NCBI GenBank assembly: GCA_947623455.1
Contig: OX392538.1
Location: 24,799,001 to 24,863,000, forward strand
From: Mimachlamys varia
Taxonomy: Eukaryota; Mollusca; Bivalvia; Pectinida; Pectinidae
Direction: 5' to 3'
Length of the DNA: 64,000 nucleotides
A program made the translations under genes and the position numbers. The notes beneath the pieces are model-generated. The model searched no databases. It worked only from the letters and a program-made list of their open reading frames with translations, and was not told the origin of the DNA. Shown here piece by piece: positions 48,407 to 61,338 of the stretch; positions within the stretch are counted from its first letter, which is position 1, and each line of letters begins with the position of its first letter.

Positions 48407-48610
48407 CTCCCGCAAATCGTCCTCAAAGGAAATTATAAAGTGCTTTATTGCAAGGTTTTCATGATGTGAAAATTGCTATAATTTAAAAGGCTGTAAAATA
48501 TCTGTCCTTTATCTGCAAATCAAAAGTAATTTAATGACTTGAAATACCAGATAATTACAAAAATAATTGGAAAATTGATTTTAATTATGATTTAAAATGA
48601 TTAGCTTTTG

Positions 48611-48620
48611 AATAAATAAA
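48611..48620 (+). promoter_or_regulatory. Candidate polyadenylation signal of the reductase gene
   Basis: AATAAATAAA lies about 205 bases after the TAA stop of the aldo/keto reductase, followed by TG-rich sequence. Plausible by position only. Confidence 0.4.
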
Positions 48621-49247
48621 ATGATGCAATATTTGGTAAGTCCTGTAATAATCTCCAGCAGTATACCAACTTGATTTTGCTCACAAACTCTGTTATTTTA
48701 AAAGAAATATCCAGAATTAAATCCACATAAACATTCCCTGTAAATGAAAACAATTGAAACACTATGATATCATCAACATAAGCTTATATCTTTAGTAAAC
48801 TTGAGAATGTACAATACTGTATGACTGTATATTTACACTGTATATTTTTCAGCCATTTTTATAGTTCAGTATTTTTGCATCATTATGATTCTGGTGCCAC
48901 ATTTTACAATCTTTATATTGTACATAATCTGTTTTTACAATGCTTTAGGGGTACCAATCTTGGTGTCATGCACAATATAACTCAAATGGTTGATATTATG
49001 TCTTAGAACTAGTCATCTGCTTGCATATACATATACAGGGTTTTCCTGATCCAAAAGAAAGGTTTAAAAGAATATTTTCTGAAGGGTGAATTTGATTAAG
49101 TATATCTATCAGCTTCCATAGCAAAAGAATAGTTTTGTCGCCATCAACTGTTTTATTTTTGTGCTTTTTTTCTGAGAGAATGACTAAAATGTGAATCATG
49201 TTTGAAACAGATCCCCACCCTATGCCAGCTAGGGTAACTGCTATATA

Positions 49248-49691
49248 CAGTCAAACCTGATCTAACGGCCACCTTGAATAAGCGGCCACCTCTGTTAAGC
49301 GGCTAGTCTGTGGTCCACCCGATAAAAAATACTATACATTGAACCTTAAATAAGCGTTCACCTGTCTAACGCGGCCAACGGCCACAAAAAATTGCCCCAA
49401 GTCGTTGTATCGTCCTGTATTAAGCAGCCATTTTGTCTGGAAATAGACATCTGCGATGACCAGTTATTTTTATCGATCGTCATGTGATTTGGTTTTGGTA
49501 ACGATAATCCGTGGATGATCTCCGCATAGAATCACCGACACTATATGTATGATTAAGTTCATTATAATATTTAACTGTTGAAAAAAATGAGCAATAGGCC
49601 ATTACTGCCCAACCTGGTTTAAGCAGCCACCTGTCTTAAGCAGCCAATATCTGTCGGTCCCTTGGGTGGCCGCTTAATACAGGTTTGACTG
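49248..49691. mobile_element. TA-flanked CAGTCAAACCTG MITE (444 bp)
   Basis: Ends CAGTCAAACCTG and CAGGTTTGACTG with TA borders. The interior contains repeats of AAGCGGCCACCT type. Between the reductase and the receptor-like gene. Related by termini to the elements at 43521 and 49835. Confidence 0.88.
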
Positions 49692-49834
49692 TATATACTG
49701 TATGTGTAGCAGGTATAAAATATCGTTGTCCGGTATTGATGGTGGAATGATCAGGGTTTATGTGATGTTTTTTGTTTTTATAAAACTGTATTTTGAAATT
49801 AAAGTAAGAAAACTGGTGAATTCACTTAAATATA

Positions 49835-50038
49835 CAGTTAAACCTGATAGATAAAGGACAACTTTATAACAAAGACACTAAATATAGAAAGGATTTCTGT
49901 ACTTGTCTATAAATGGCAGACTTGTCAGACCCACTCACTGCAATTTATGATATAATTGACCACTGTTTAAAGGGCACTTGTCATTGAATGACATTTTTGC
50001 TCTGATTCTTGGGTGTTCTTATTAGACAGGTTTGACTG
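49835..50038. mobile_element. TA-flanked CAGTTAAACCTG MITE (204 bp)
   Basis: Ends CAGTTAAACCTGATAGA and (mirrored) TTAGACAGGTTTGACTG, TA-bordered. Third member in the window of the CAGTCAAACCTG group. Confidence 0.85.
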
Positions 50039-50039
50039 T

Positions 50040-52330
50040 AAATTGATTTCCATTTCATTTAAAAATAATTTCCTTAGTTCCATTGTGCCAGTAAATGTCT
50101 CGACAGATCTTTTTAACTTGTGTATCAATTTTGTATGTTGACTTAGATACGTTTTATTTCATGTTTAAATTCCTATGTACGTCAGTCCAGGAGACTAAAG
50201 AATTTATATGTAAGAACTAACGGGATAGAAACAAATCTTTAAATTCAAATATGCAATTATTAGAATAACAATGTCAACAATGCATTTTTAACAAACTGGT
50301 ATATTTGATGTAAAACTGGCAAAAATGGTTTAAAAGTGATATACTTGATGTAAAACTTGCAAACATGATGTAAAACTGGCAAACATGTACTTGGTGTAAA
50401 ACTGGGATACTTGCACAATGTATAACTAGGATACCAAGAGCATCATGATGTAGTTTTGAATGTGTTTGTTAAAGGAGTGATGATACTATACAATGAAATA
50501 TAATAAAAAGAAACCTTGAAAATCAAACTTTGTGTTTTTCATTCTACGTATTACATTCTTCTTGTTACAAACTGTCAACACTTACTTGCTGTACACATGT
50601 AAAAAAAACCTATAATGATTCACCTTGGGGTAAAATTATACACTTTTTAAAATCCTTTAATTCCTAAAGAACGATTATGTGGAGGAGTTATGTCCCTTGA
50701 GTATGTTTCCATTACATGCAGTCTTGAGGACAGAAAAAAAACATGTTTAATACTTGATCGTATTAGTGAATAGGAGACATTGACGAACTTTGGTTTAAAA
50801 ACTGCCAAGCCAAAGAATGTCTGCTACTATTTTAATTATAAAGAAACAAAAGGAAATTGCACCTTAATTCAGATGCTTGATACTGTTACTAATTCAATTA
50901 TATAGAAACAAAAGACGTTGCACCTTAACTCAGTTGCTTGATATACTATGTACATTTTCTTTTGGTGATATTGGGTAATACATAATAAACATTGCCTTTA
51001 ATGTTGATCATGCTTAACCAGCTTCTGTCAAATTTCATTCATTCACATTTAAGGTTTTTATGATCACACACATTTATGTTACCTCTTTGTTAGAGATAAG
51101 GGAGGGGTGTATTTTATAAGTTTACTTTTCTGTTTGCTAATGTACTACCCCGATTTCTTTAATGACTTCTTCTGGAATACGGAAAGGTTTGTGACATGAT
51201 ATTTGGCTGGAAACTTTCTTATAAAGAGCTAAACAAATTTTGCCAAAAATTACTTTGACCTACTTTTCGAGGTCATTAGGGTTTAATATGTCAAAACCTT
51301 CAAACAACTTCTATGAAATACTGAATGGCCAATATGCATGCTATTTGGCTGGTAATCTTGTTTGAAGAATTCAAACCGAATGTTTGAGTGAAAGCTACAT
51401 CGACATACTTTGAATGTCACAGAGGTCAAATTGTTTGAAGCTTAACGTATGAGTCATCAAAACAGCAATATTGTAAAGTAGTACAGATTGGCGGTCAATC
51501 TGATTCACCAGATCTAAGTTCTTGTTTCTTGTCAATCCTGTAGCTTAAACAAATGCTCTTGAAAACGGCACAACTTTTGGATTACTCCACAGTGGTGTAA
51601 ATTTCAAGTTAACTATATTCACGTCATGCTTACCACACTTGCGAAAGTGCAGGGGGATACCCTGAAGGAATGAAATAGAAAGGTAAAACTATGAATAAAA
51701 TATTTGTGATTCCCGATACTACTGACAAAATTATGTATGGAATGACCCTCGTATATATGTATTATGTATGCGTGTACATTTAAAAAGAAAAAAAACTCGA
51801 CACAAAATACAGCGCTATCGTCACATCACGGTGACACTTCAGAATGTGTGTGTGTATGTTAGCTAGTGATGGCTGTATATTGTTGGATTTGCATCCCTCT
51901 TTAGCAAGGACCCGTTGCAGACGTTTAGGGTTGCCCAACGCACAGTAGCCAGCTAAAAATGCCGTCGCTCAACATCCGATACTTTCTGAAAAAAATAGTT
52001 TACAAGAATGAGAACGGTTATATTAAAGTTTAAGCTGTTGAAACATCTTACCTTTAGTTATTTCAGTCTTCATTTTGCAAATTTATCAGCGGTACCTGAT
52101 GAAGTCAGAAATATATATGCAATACAATGAACATACATCATATTATCTGAAGCAGATATAACTTTCTATATTACCGTTAAATGTATCATATGGACGGCCA
52201 ATTATTTATAGACAACCGATAACATGTCCTATTCTATTTAATCTGATAGTTATCAGTTTCAAATTGTTATCAATCAGCTACGTGTAGATGAATGTGATAC
52301 ATAAAATATGTATCCATCGATATTGATAAT
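50040..52330. other. Intergenic region before the receptor-like gene
   Basis: AT-rich. It has short GATGTAAAACTGGCAAA-type tandem motifs at about 50300-50410 and a decayed repeat region at 51160-51560. Upstream of the next gene, 51850-52000 is a locally GC-richer patch that could hold promoter elements, but none is diagnostic. Confidence 0.45.
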
Positions 52331-52367
52331 TTTGGATTTATGTAATTTACATTTATGAAATAGTGTT

Positions 52368-55300
52368 ATGGAGAATCCACTGTTGCGAACGTTTCTGTGT
52401 GTCGTTTTGTGTGTAATAATATCTGAAGAGGGGCGTATTACCGCGGATGAATGTGTGCAGGTGAATTCGTGTTCATGTCAGTTCTCTGACGGAAGAAAGA
52501 TAGACCTCTCACCGTTATCTAGCAACGATGTAAACAGCCCAAAGTACGTACATTATATAGATATATACTGTATATAACTCATACTGTTACTCATGATTCT
52601 TCTTTGCAATTAATGACTTTGTGACAAGATGAGTTTTCTAATTTTAAAATAAAATAATGAATGTGTCAAAGCGATTGCTCAGATGATCAAAGATGACGTA
52701 ACACACACACACACACATGTTGCAAATTTTAAATTAAGTAATTGATACAGTATTCCAAAAAATTGAATGAAACTTCATCATATAGATGTTTCGTCCTTCC
52801 AGGACTCGTCAGTGACGCTAGGCGCCAAAGGTGGGAAACGAACTTTTTCTAAACTAATGTAGAAACAGAAGGGCAGGTGCGCAAAACACTGTAATCAAAA
52901 ATAACTTCTAAATCACGTTCTTTAAGAAATAATTTTAAAACAGCAAATAGTGACAAATGAAAAACTGTTCAAAACAACGCACAGCAAACCAACACAGAGA
53001 AAGTCGGTAATGGACGTTACCCACAATGCTTCATTTCCGTTCTGTCATCCCAGCCACTTAAAGCTTGTCGTCAATGGTCACGACTGTTGCGAGGACGTGA
53101 AGTCCCTATCGTCTATAGCTTCTGGCTTTGCGTGTTCATTTTACTCTAGCTGATCTAAACCTAGTGCAAAAACAGACTGAAAACAAAAGTAATTTGCTAC
53201 CGAAAGAAGACAAAGATAAATTGTTTGCAATTCAACATGATGTTGGTTTATTGTGGAAACGGTAGAACTTTCACAGATTTGGTTACGTTTAGTGAACCCC
53301 TTCAGGCCCCAGTTTCATCAAAATTCACGAGCTTACGGAAACAATTTAACTAAAAACGCAGTACAGAAGTAACAGAAACTTCTGTGATGCTTTCCAATGG
53401 AGATTATTAACTGAAACCGGGGACAGATTTGTGGAAAGAATATGTCTTTCGTATCCCAATGCTTTTGTAAAAGCTATAAGGATTATAATGGAGGAATACT
53501 GCAAAAATGACAACATACCTTTCTCATTTATCCTAAATGCAAACCAATGTTTCTCCATGATACAACTGAGAGAGTTAGCTTGTCATTTAGACAGCATTTC
53601 TCCTTATATTTCTTTAGCTTTTAGATCAATAGTTCAATATTGGTGACCTTATACATAATATAACTGTTGGTGGTAGCGGTGGGATTATGGAAGGCCAGTT
53701 CCGGGTGGTTGACTTTTGATGGAAAATTCAGTATACTCATAAACAAATCAGCCTGACTAAAATATCGTGATTACCTGATATTGCTGTATTAAGTACACTA
53801 TACACCCCAGCAGCAATAAGCGATACATATTTCAATACAATGTAGTTTACTTTTATAGATTTTATGATGTCCCTGTAAGTCCTGGCAGTGATGATATGTT
53901 TTCCTGGAACCCATGTGCGGACTTCGTACAGCCCTCCAGCTCGGCGTGTGAGGGTGTTGCTGTGAGTACCCCAGTCTGTTGATGGTAAAATCATCCACAG
54001 CCGTATGCTTCATTAGCTTCAAGTAATAGAGTTTACATAACGAAGAGAGTACGTACTACACCAAAAACTGTTAACTTTGCCATAATTACCATGAACGCAG
54101 AGCAAACAAGGGGAACATGGAATATTAAACATTTAACACAAATAAAAAACACAGGGCTCGCACACATGAAATAGCACTCAAGCGGAAGAATGTAATTCAA
54201 CTGTATTCTCTAGTTAGTTTTCGTATAACTTGTATAAATAATAAAACATGGTCGGAAAGGTAAGTTTAGTCTTTGAAAACAGTATATCACTTTATAATTA
54301 TCAAAAAATCTTCAAAATCATTGGGAAAGGGTGAATTTGTATTATCCGTTACTGGAACAATGTATTTACCTGGAGTTGTGTACATATGGGAATTTTGGGA
54401 ATGGTGAATACTCACCTCTTCTTAAATGGTTTGTTTTGGTGCTACTTGGTCCATCGCTGTGTATGACTCATTTTAAGAATATTACCGAAGAAAACGCAAT
54501 TGCAGGCATTCAGCCATCTTCAACTTTGACATATTACGATTTTATTACAGTTTCATAAGCAAAGTTCATTCTCTAATTTCAAACGTAAGTTCCCCTTATT
54601 GTACAATACGTTCTGTATACAGGTGAAATGAAGATGGTTATAATAGGGTTGGCGCTAATATTCAAGATGTAATGTCAACCCGAATGACCTTTTGATCTTG
54701 CAGTAGAATCTATGTCTTAGGCATCAAACATCCACTGTGATAGCTTTATACAAACCTGTGTTTTTGAGGAAATCTTAGTAGCTAGGTATGACCTACTTCA
54801 TTATTTAACTTGCATGATTTTGATTTTGATTTCTCTGTCAACTGTATTGTTGATCTGGAACAAAACTCAGAACATGAACATATAGAATATCGAAACGTAT
54901 ACAAATTATTATCTTCTATTAAGAAAAAGATGAAAACTTTAATAGTCAAGAAAATTTACATAGCTTTTATGGGACAATCTCGTGCTAAAACATGAACCAT
55001 GACTTTTAACCATACACAGCATAGTCTCTACACTAGATAGCATGGCACACACTAATCAGATTGCAGAAACTATTTTACGTTTGATTAATATATATTGTAG
55101 TTAAATTACTATGGACATTATAAAAACACGCATGCTTACTATCACGTTGTGAAGGTTTGTCACATCCACTTGGCACCGCCTATTGCCGTCTACTTCAACC
55201 TGGGAAGTTCTGATACCGCTGGTTTCTCCACAAACGATGCTGGTCAAGTGGTGGTCTCCTACCAACACATTGAGACTGGTACACCGACAACTCAACGGTA

Positions 55301-58300
55301 TTTCAATCGTTACAATATTGGCTGATATTGTCTTTATATCATTATCCAATGTCGGATTTCTATAGTTTAAGTTCTTATATATACCAATACACCAGCATAC
55401 CCTGCCTCCACCAAAGACACGTATACATGTGAACACATACACGCCACACTTTTAGAGGTACTCTTTAAATGGTGTTAGCTGCTAACTCGCTTGGTCTTTC
55501 TATCTCTTTGAAACTTTTATGTTTAATATTACAATGACATTGCGAAAAACAGAACTGAACATTAATAACGAGTTAAGAATAATATCATATTTAGGTTAAA
55601 CATCGTTGATTCTCCATCATTTAGAGTTGTCACGTTGAGCGGAGGTCAAATTCGTGTTCTGTTACTTCTATAATAATCTTATTGAAAAAAGGAAATAGAC
55701 CACAAAGTAATCTTTCAAATGAAAACAATTTCCTATTTTGTTCTGTCTCATAATCTGTCTTGCAAATCTAGTTACATTTTGAAGGTAAAATTAATACAAT
55801 TATACATCACAGTATTCGACAAAACGTGGAGTTATCCATCAAATGTAATTTATGAAAATAAATTTTTTCCAATATTTACTATTGATATATATTATATAAC
55901 CCTATTGTTTTTAGCTCTGCTCACATCGCCCTGATATGCGATAGATATATATCATATAACCCTGTCGTTTTTATATATATTATATAACCCTGGCGTTTTT
56001 TCTCGTTTTAGCTCTGCTCACATTACCCTAATTTGCGATCAGTCACAGGAAGGAGGGTTCGTGCCCCTGTTTGAGTCCGAACCTGGAAGTGGTCGATTTG
56101 CAAGTATATGTTTCGAAATAAGCAAAAAATATATAATTATTTAAATATGTGAATTGGTCTGGTAGAAGATGACTTGTGTAAAATGTCAATTTGTTTTTAA
56201 TTTAAAAATTGTATTACATATTAATGTTAAAATGTACATGAAAAAATCTAACAACAGTTCAACTTTAAAAAAAAGTTTAACCGGTTGTTTATACTACACA
56301 TTATTATTTATCATGAAATATTTTATGTTTTTGAACAGCAATTTGAGCTCCATAGTAAATATTCCTGTTTCGGAGACTCCACAGACGATGATGACAACGC
56401 GTTTTCTGTTGGAACAATTATTTGTTTGGCGTGAGTACAAAACGAATATTTCGTTTGTTATATTGTTTATACGTGTCAAATTACATTGTAATCGTTTTAA
56501 CAATCAAACTTTTGAACATAAGGCCTGTTTGATATTCTCCTTGTGCGAAAAGTAATGATCATATAAACAGGATATGTGATTTTACAAAGATTACTAAGTA
56601 GAGGCGAGCAGTTGAAATATTTAACACTGTTTACGTGTCTTCAGACCCCCAACAACAAAAGGAAGTAGATTTGCACATATAACACCACATAGAGGCACAC
56701 TCATGACTGTTATTATTGTAGAAAAGCGGCTGCCATTGTTCGATTTTAATGGAGAATATTGTAGTGTTATTTTCATGCATTCGATCAATATTAATTTGCT
56801 GTTCAACATGTATTATTGATTTCGTAAGAGTTTAAAAATAATGCATGGCTACTTTATTGACCATGGAAAGGTAAACTTCGCAAGCCGAATGTGTACAATA
56901 CGATATCCTCCTTCTCTCCTTTTAACAAGTAGAGTCTCGTATTACAAACCGTTGGCTTTCGAAGTTGGGAACATTGGAATATTTCCGTTTATTTGTATTG
57001 TACACTCTAAGGCAATACAGTGTACTAGTATACAAGTAAGAGACAGCAAGACATAAAATTAGTTTGCTGTTATTTTAGTTTTTTTGCAAACGCCCATCTT
57101 TGTCAAGTGTGGCGAAAGAAACCTAAAATCTACGACAGACTGTAACACAATACACCAAACGTATCGCGTAACCTTCGCTAGTAAATAATGATAAAACCAG
57201 AAGACACAGACAATTCTTAAATGGAAATAGCAATGCTGTTATGTTGCAGAGCACTTGCAGTCGTTTTGCTGTACGTGATTGGCGGTGTAAGTTATAATGT
57301 ACTCTACAAGAAAAGCATTGGAATTGAGAGGATTCCGAACGTTACTGTTTGGCGGATGATGCCCGGGCTTATCAAGGTAAACATGCAAACGCTTCGACAA
57401 TCGATTTCAAAATAAAAGACTAACATTAACGGTGATCTATTTTGATATCAAATAACGCAACCAGATACTTGAGTTAAATGATATTATGAATGAAGATGAC
57501 GTAACACACATATATGCTGCACCTTTTAAGGAGGCTCGACCCTTTCGCAATTAACCGCTAGATTTCCTTAAAACTTTCATATGTTGATTATGCTACTGGG
57601 TAGGGATGATTTTGTGAAAATCTAAGCATTCCTATTACTTGTTTCATTTTTGGTAAAAAACACCAAAAAAATGATTTTTCTCAAAATTTAATGTTTTTTC
57701 GATTTTTTTTTCTTGTGAATATTGTTGCAAATCACAAACATACAATAAAATAAAAAAAAATCAATAGGTTCCTCAAAGATATTTTATTTGTGGAAAAATG
57801 GACAAAAAGATTTTGACAAAGTGTGTTATTTTTATATCTAGCGGACAAATTTCAGTATTCACAGTCAAATTATTTTCATACCATATAGTTATATAAAGCA
57901 CAAGCAAAAAATTGAATCAAAATATCACAGACATGCTTTTTATGCTACTTATTGAAAACTAGATGTAAAACTGTGTCTAGGGTAGGTTGTCTCCCTTAAT
58001 GCTATTAGTAAGTTTTTATAGTGGGTAGTATTTTTACATAACATACATACTGTGAATGCGTACAAGCCTAAAACAATTTAGAACATAACAACTACCGGCG
58101 TTCTGTGTTATATTTCAACAACATACTAGTGCATATATATAATGACACCAGGCACAGCCCTTGTGTAAACAAAATATTTTTGTTGTTGTTGTGCAATAAG
58201 AGTGGTCGTGACAATACTTTATTTGCTCGTAATCTTGAGTTGAAGACTTGAACCGTTCCCTCTCATCTCGCCATTGTTGACATCGCGACATATCACTGTG

Positions 58301-58791
58301 TAGAACGAATTTGATACCCCTGTTTTAAATACCAGGTACACAAATAGGAAGCTACGTCACCACAAAACGAGAATCAACACTTGTGTATTACGTAGGGTCG
58401 AGCGTCCTTAAATTTAGTAATAGATAAAGTATGCCGCAAAAAGGAAGTAAACTGCACCATACAGCTGTTTCGTCCTCCTAGGACTCTTCAGTGATGCTAG
58501 GGGCCAAAAGGTGGGAATACACAAATTCTAAATTAATGTAGAAGCAGAAGAGTCAGATGCGTAAAACCCCTTTAATTGATGAATTTAGAAGTAAATTAAA
58601 CTACATGTAGTTCTGTATAATTTCAAATATTGTATTACCAAAATGTGTAAGTATATTATGTACCATGTCAATACTCAAACGAGTGTGACTATTAGCACAC
58701 TATAGAATGTAATGTGGTATTTCTATTTCAGGATGGTTTTCTATTCCTGTTTAAAAGAGGACGGGACTCGTCAGCATACAGAAATATTTAA
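52368..58791 (+). CDS. Mannose-6-phosphate-receptor/Atg27-like type I membrane protein
   Basis: Seven exons: 52368-52543, 53859-53961, 55155-55297, 56012-56099, 56339-56430, 57250-57376, 58732-58791 (TAA); 262 aa. Residues 1-26 look like a signal peptide. The lumenal part has the Cys pattern of MRH/Atg27-type domains (C29, C35, C37, C78 in FSWNPC, C89, C95, C149 in HITLICDQ, C180 in ELHSKYSC). One membrane segment spans about 191-216, then a short tail with IPNVTVWRMMPGLIKDGFLF, a motif I recognise from cation-dependent M6PR/Atg27-like proteins. Likely cycles through the Golgi-endosome system; ligand unknown, and mannose-6-phosphate binding residues were not verified. Intron 4 must use a GC donor (TTT|GCAAGT), since the nearby GT donor would bring in a stop. 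Introns 1 and 6 carry ribozyme repeats on the opposite strand. Confidence 0.9.
52691..52930 (-). mobile_element. Hammerhead-bearing repeat, copy A
   Basis: Starts AGATGACGTAACACAC on the plus strand and runs through GTAGAAACAGAAGGGCAGGT, as in the other copies at about 57494, 61339 and 63916. In intron 1 of the receptor-like gene. Most diverged copy. Confidence 0.8.
52776..52817 (-). ncRNA. Hammerhead ribozyme motif, degraded copy A
   Basis: Minus strand: CTGACGA (52812-52806), stem II GTCC/GGAC with loop TGGAA, GAAA (52792-52789), and stem I CGTCA/TGATG. Stem III is weakened (A-U kept, next pair lost), so this copy may be inactive. Confidence 0.6.
53303..53426. mobile_element. Palindromic foldback MITE, copy 3 (shortened)
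   Basis: CAGGCCCCAGTTTCATCAA at the left and ACTGAAACCGGGGACAG at the right mirror each other. The same family as at 4.7 and 33.1 kb, with the interior partly lost. In intron 1 of the receptor-like gene. Confidence 0.75.
55870..56045. repeat. Tandem duplication covering an intron 3' end and the start of an exon
   Basis: The acceptor and first bases of receptor-like exon 4 (TTTTAGCTCTGCTCACATTA) have an upstream twin at 55911-55944 (TTTAGCTCTGCTCACATCGC), 97 bp away. Both are preceded by ATATTATATAACCCT, a phrase that occurs a further time between them. The upstream copy lacks the rest of the exon and would run into stops. Confidence 0.88.
57526..58411. mobile_element. TTAA-flanked nested element (878 bp), GGAGGCTCGACCCT ends
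   Basis: TTAA at 57526-57529 and 58408-58411 enclose ends GGAGGCTCGACCCT and (mirrored) AGGGTCGAGCGTCC. The host repeat copies at 61339 and 63916 read through this point with a single TTAA (CTTTTAAATTTAG and CTCTTAAATTTAG), so the insertion and its duplication are directly seen. AT-rich, non-coding. Confidence 0.92.
58454..58497 (-). ncRNA. Hammerhead ribozyme, copy B
   Basis: Minus strand in order: stem I GCATCA, CTGAAGA, stem II GTCC-TAGGA-GGAC, GAAA, stem III ACAGCTGT (self-complementary), A at the cleavage position, then stem I TGGTGC (one G-U pair). All conserved core bases of the hammerhead family are present. Predicted cleavage is between 58460 and 58459. Confidence 0.82.
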
Positions 58792-58799
58792 CACTATCA

Positions 58800-61330
58800 A
58801 AATGACTACAATGCAGAGTGCCTCCCTTTCATTACAGAATATGACTGTGCATTATAGTCTAAGTTTTATTATCACTAACAACTATTTTATGTCAATTGAA
58901 CAACTAGTTAAGTGTAGCAAATGCAAGAAGCAAAACATTCATACTGTGATCAAACTGTTTTCGAAAATTTCAACAATGATTGTTTCAGCAACATGTCCAC
59001 CATGAACTCTCTATTAGGTTTAACCAGCTATTTGTTCGTAACACTAGTATATTGTTTTGTGGAGAGGCCGGACCTCTTGCTGTTATGTGTTTTATTGTAT
59101 ACGGGACATTCGTAGGACGGAAATTTACATGTGCTGCTTCCACTCGATCACCTTTAATATTTGACGTGTCCCCTTGCCTTCTGTTTTTTGGATGTTGCTT
59201 ATTTTGTATACCTCTAACTGTAATTAAGACTATAAACTCTACCCAAAAGATATGTAATGTTACATAATGAATATATTTCATGTTTACTTCATTTACTAAG
59301 GTAACATTAGAATTGTTGTGTTTAGATAGATACCGGTAATTAAAGCCGTAAAGGGTCTGATCGTGGGCTATTGGAATCACCTTGCGTCCGTGGTCCGTTC
59401 ATCTTTAAACAATTCTTGGTTTTTTTTTATTTCTTGAGAAGTACTGAATGGATTTTTCCAAACTTTCATATGTAGGTTTCCCTTGAAGCCAAGTTGTACC
59501 CTTTTGATATTGGGACTAATCAGAAAAGCAAAATGTCTGAAAGGTAACCATCTTGGAATTTGACATTAAAGTTTGTTATCGCTATGCCTTTAGAAGCACT
59601 TGAGTGATATATTTCAAATTCCATATGAAAGTTCCGCTTGATCCTTATAGTTGTGCTATTTTGTATTTGGAACTAATCAAGAAACAATTGGTCATAGGCT
59701 ACTATCTTTCCATAAAAGCGTCTTATTGAAAGGAACTCTCAAATTGTATATACAGTAATTAAAATTAAAGAAATGAAAGGGAAAAGGGAAAATACACGTT
59801 TTTAATAACAAATGAAGATCGATCGTCTGTGGTAGGTCTTTGGATCTCTTGTATTTCAACCTGTTAGATTGGTAGTAAGATATTTGTTATCCAATGCTCA
59901 TTATTCATACTTGTTATAACGTACTCCTACATGTCCATCATCAGAAGTAGTTGTTTCCAAGACAAAAGTACTATTATGTAGCATAGAAGTTCATTGTAGC
60001 GTCATTCATGAAATAGATTACCGGTACTTCTTAATGAATGATATTTACACATGTAAAGGACGTACACGATATCGATATTGAAAGTACCCACAAACATTGT
60101 TTACTTTTGTCTGAATAGTAAGAGCGAAATTGACAATGACACCAACCGCAATCAATGAGTCAAACACGTTACAATGCAAATGTGTTTATTCAGTGTATTT
60201 AATACACATTACAAAACAATACAAAGCCGTAACTACTTACAAAGGCAATAGTGAAAGACATTTTCTCCGTACAAGTGAAATATGAACCAAGATATGATAG
60301 TAATCTGATAACAATTGTGCATTCCGTTTAATCACGTTCTCGACAAAAACAGTAAAATACAAACAAGATACAAGGCACCAAAACTACAAATACGACAAAC
60401 TGTTCGATATGACACAGAAATAACGGAAAATAAGTAAGGGTTTGCAAAAGCATCACAAACTCCTGAAAATGCGTAAGTGATTAGATATGTGTAAGCGTGC
60501 AAACATTATTTCTGTAATGAGGTTCGACAGAATGTGTAGATCGCTAGTAATTTCGACAGTTGTAATACATAATAAAATAAGGCGATTACCAATGTTTTTA
60601 AAGAAAGCAGGTCAGGATTACAACACATTACAGAACACTGCAAAACGATTTCAAACAAACACAGTTATTTAATAATGAAAAGTAAACAAACGTTTTGAAA
60701 TAAAATGTAATAATTAAAAATTTAAAGTCATCAACAGAAGATAAACACGAGAAAAACACATTTATAATTTACATTAAGAAACATCGCGCCAAATGAAGAT
60801 TCAAACTGTCATACAGCTGTTTCTTCCTTGCTATGGCCTCAAAAATTGAATGATGAGAATTGACTAAGGAAACAAAACTGGCCAAATTGTAAAATCAAAT
60901 GTTAATAAATATTCCATTGTAACCATCAACCGTAATGCTATTCAGTTAAACATTAAAAAACACTTCAATGACACAATCATAAGGCACGGAAGTTTCTACT
61001 TGCTATTATTCCAGGATATTTGGTTATATATGGTATGTTATATCCGTAATTCTCGTTTTTTAGGAAGTCTGTTTTTATTCTACATCTAGCTAAAGCGTAT
61101 GATTTATATTAGCTGTAAAAAAATCATTTTAATACTTAACTGTTGTTCTTTAAGCATAATTTTATTTACAGATCAGTGAACTGTAGTCACTACAGTCAAA
61201 TAACTTAATATTACAAACGAAAATACCAACACTCAAAATCAATCGATTTTAAAGCAAGCAGGGAACTATTGGTTAACACGAAAAGTGAATAGATCTTCAC
61301 TGCAAAAGGAGTACGTTACGGTTGCTTTGA
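58800..61330. other. Gene-free region downstream of the receptor-like gene
   Basis: Includes probable 3' UTR, a decayed repeat area at 59400-59700 (two or more degenerate units with CTTTCATATGTAGGTTTCCC-like and TTCCATATGAAAGTTCCGCT-like segments), and AT-rich DNA. Short frames here match nothing recognised. Confidence 0.5.
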
Positions 61331-61338
61331 TACGTGAA

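Larger units (their letters stand above)
57494..58655 (-). mobile_element. Hammerhead-bearing repeat, copy B, split by a nested element
   Basis: The left part 57494-57529 and the right part from 58412 together match copy C; the middle is a separate insertion (57530-58407). In intron 6 of the receptor-like gene, antisense to it. The right end, near AAAATGTGTAAGTAT, matches copy C. Confidence 0.85.

Noticed and set aside
53737..54022. Minus-strand frames at 53.7-54.0 kb
   Set aside because: Antisense of receptor-like exon 2 (FSWNPC on the plus strand).
55101..55442. 113-residue minus-strand frame with many Cys
   Set aside because: It is the antisense shadow of receptor-like exon 3, which fits the plus-strand gene in frame and family motif.
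60487..60672. 61-residue frame downstream of the receptor-like gene
   Set aside because: No recognisable family, no splice context, AT-rich surroundings; chance frame.
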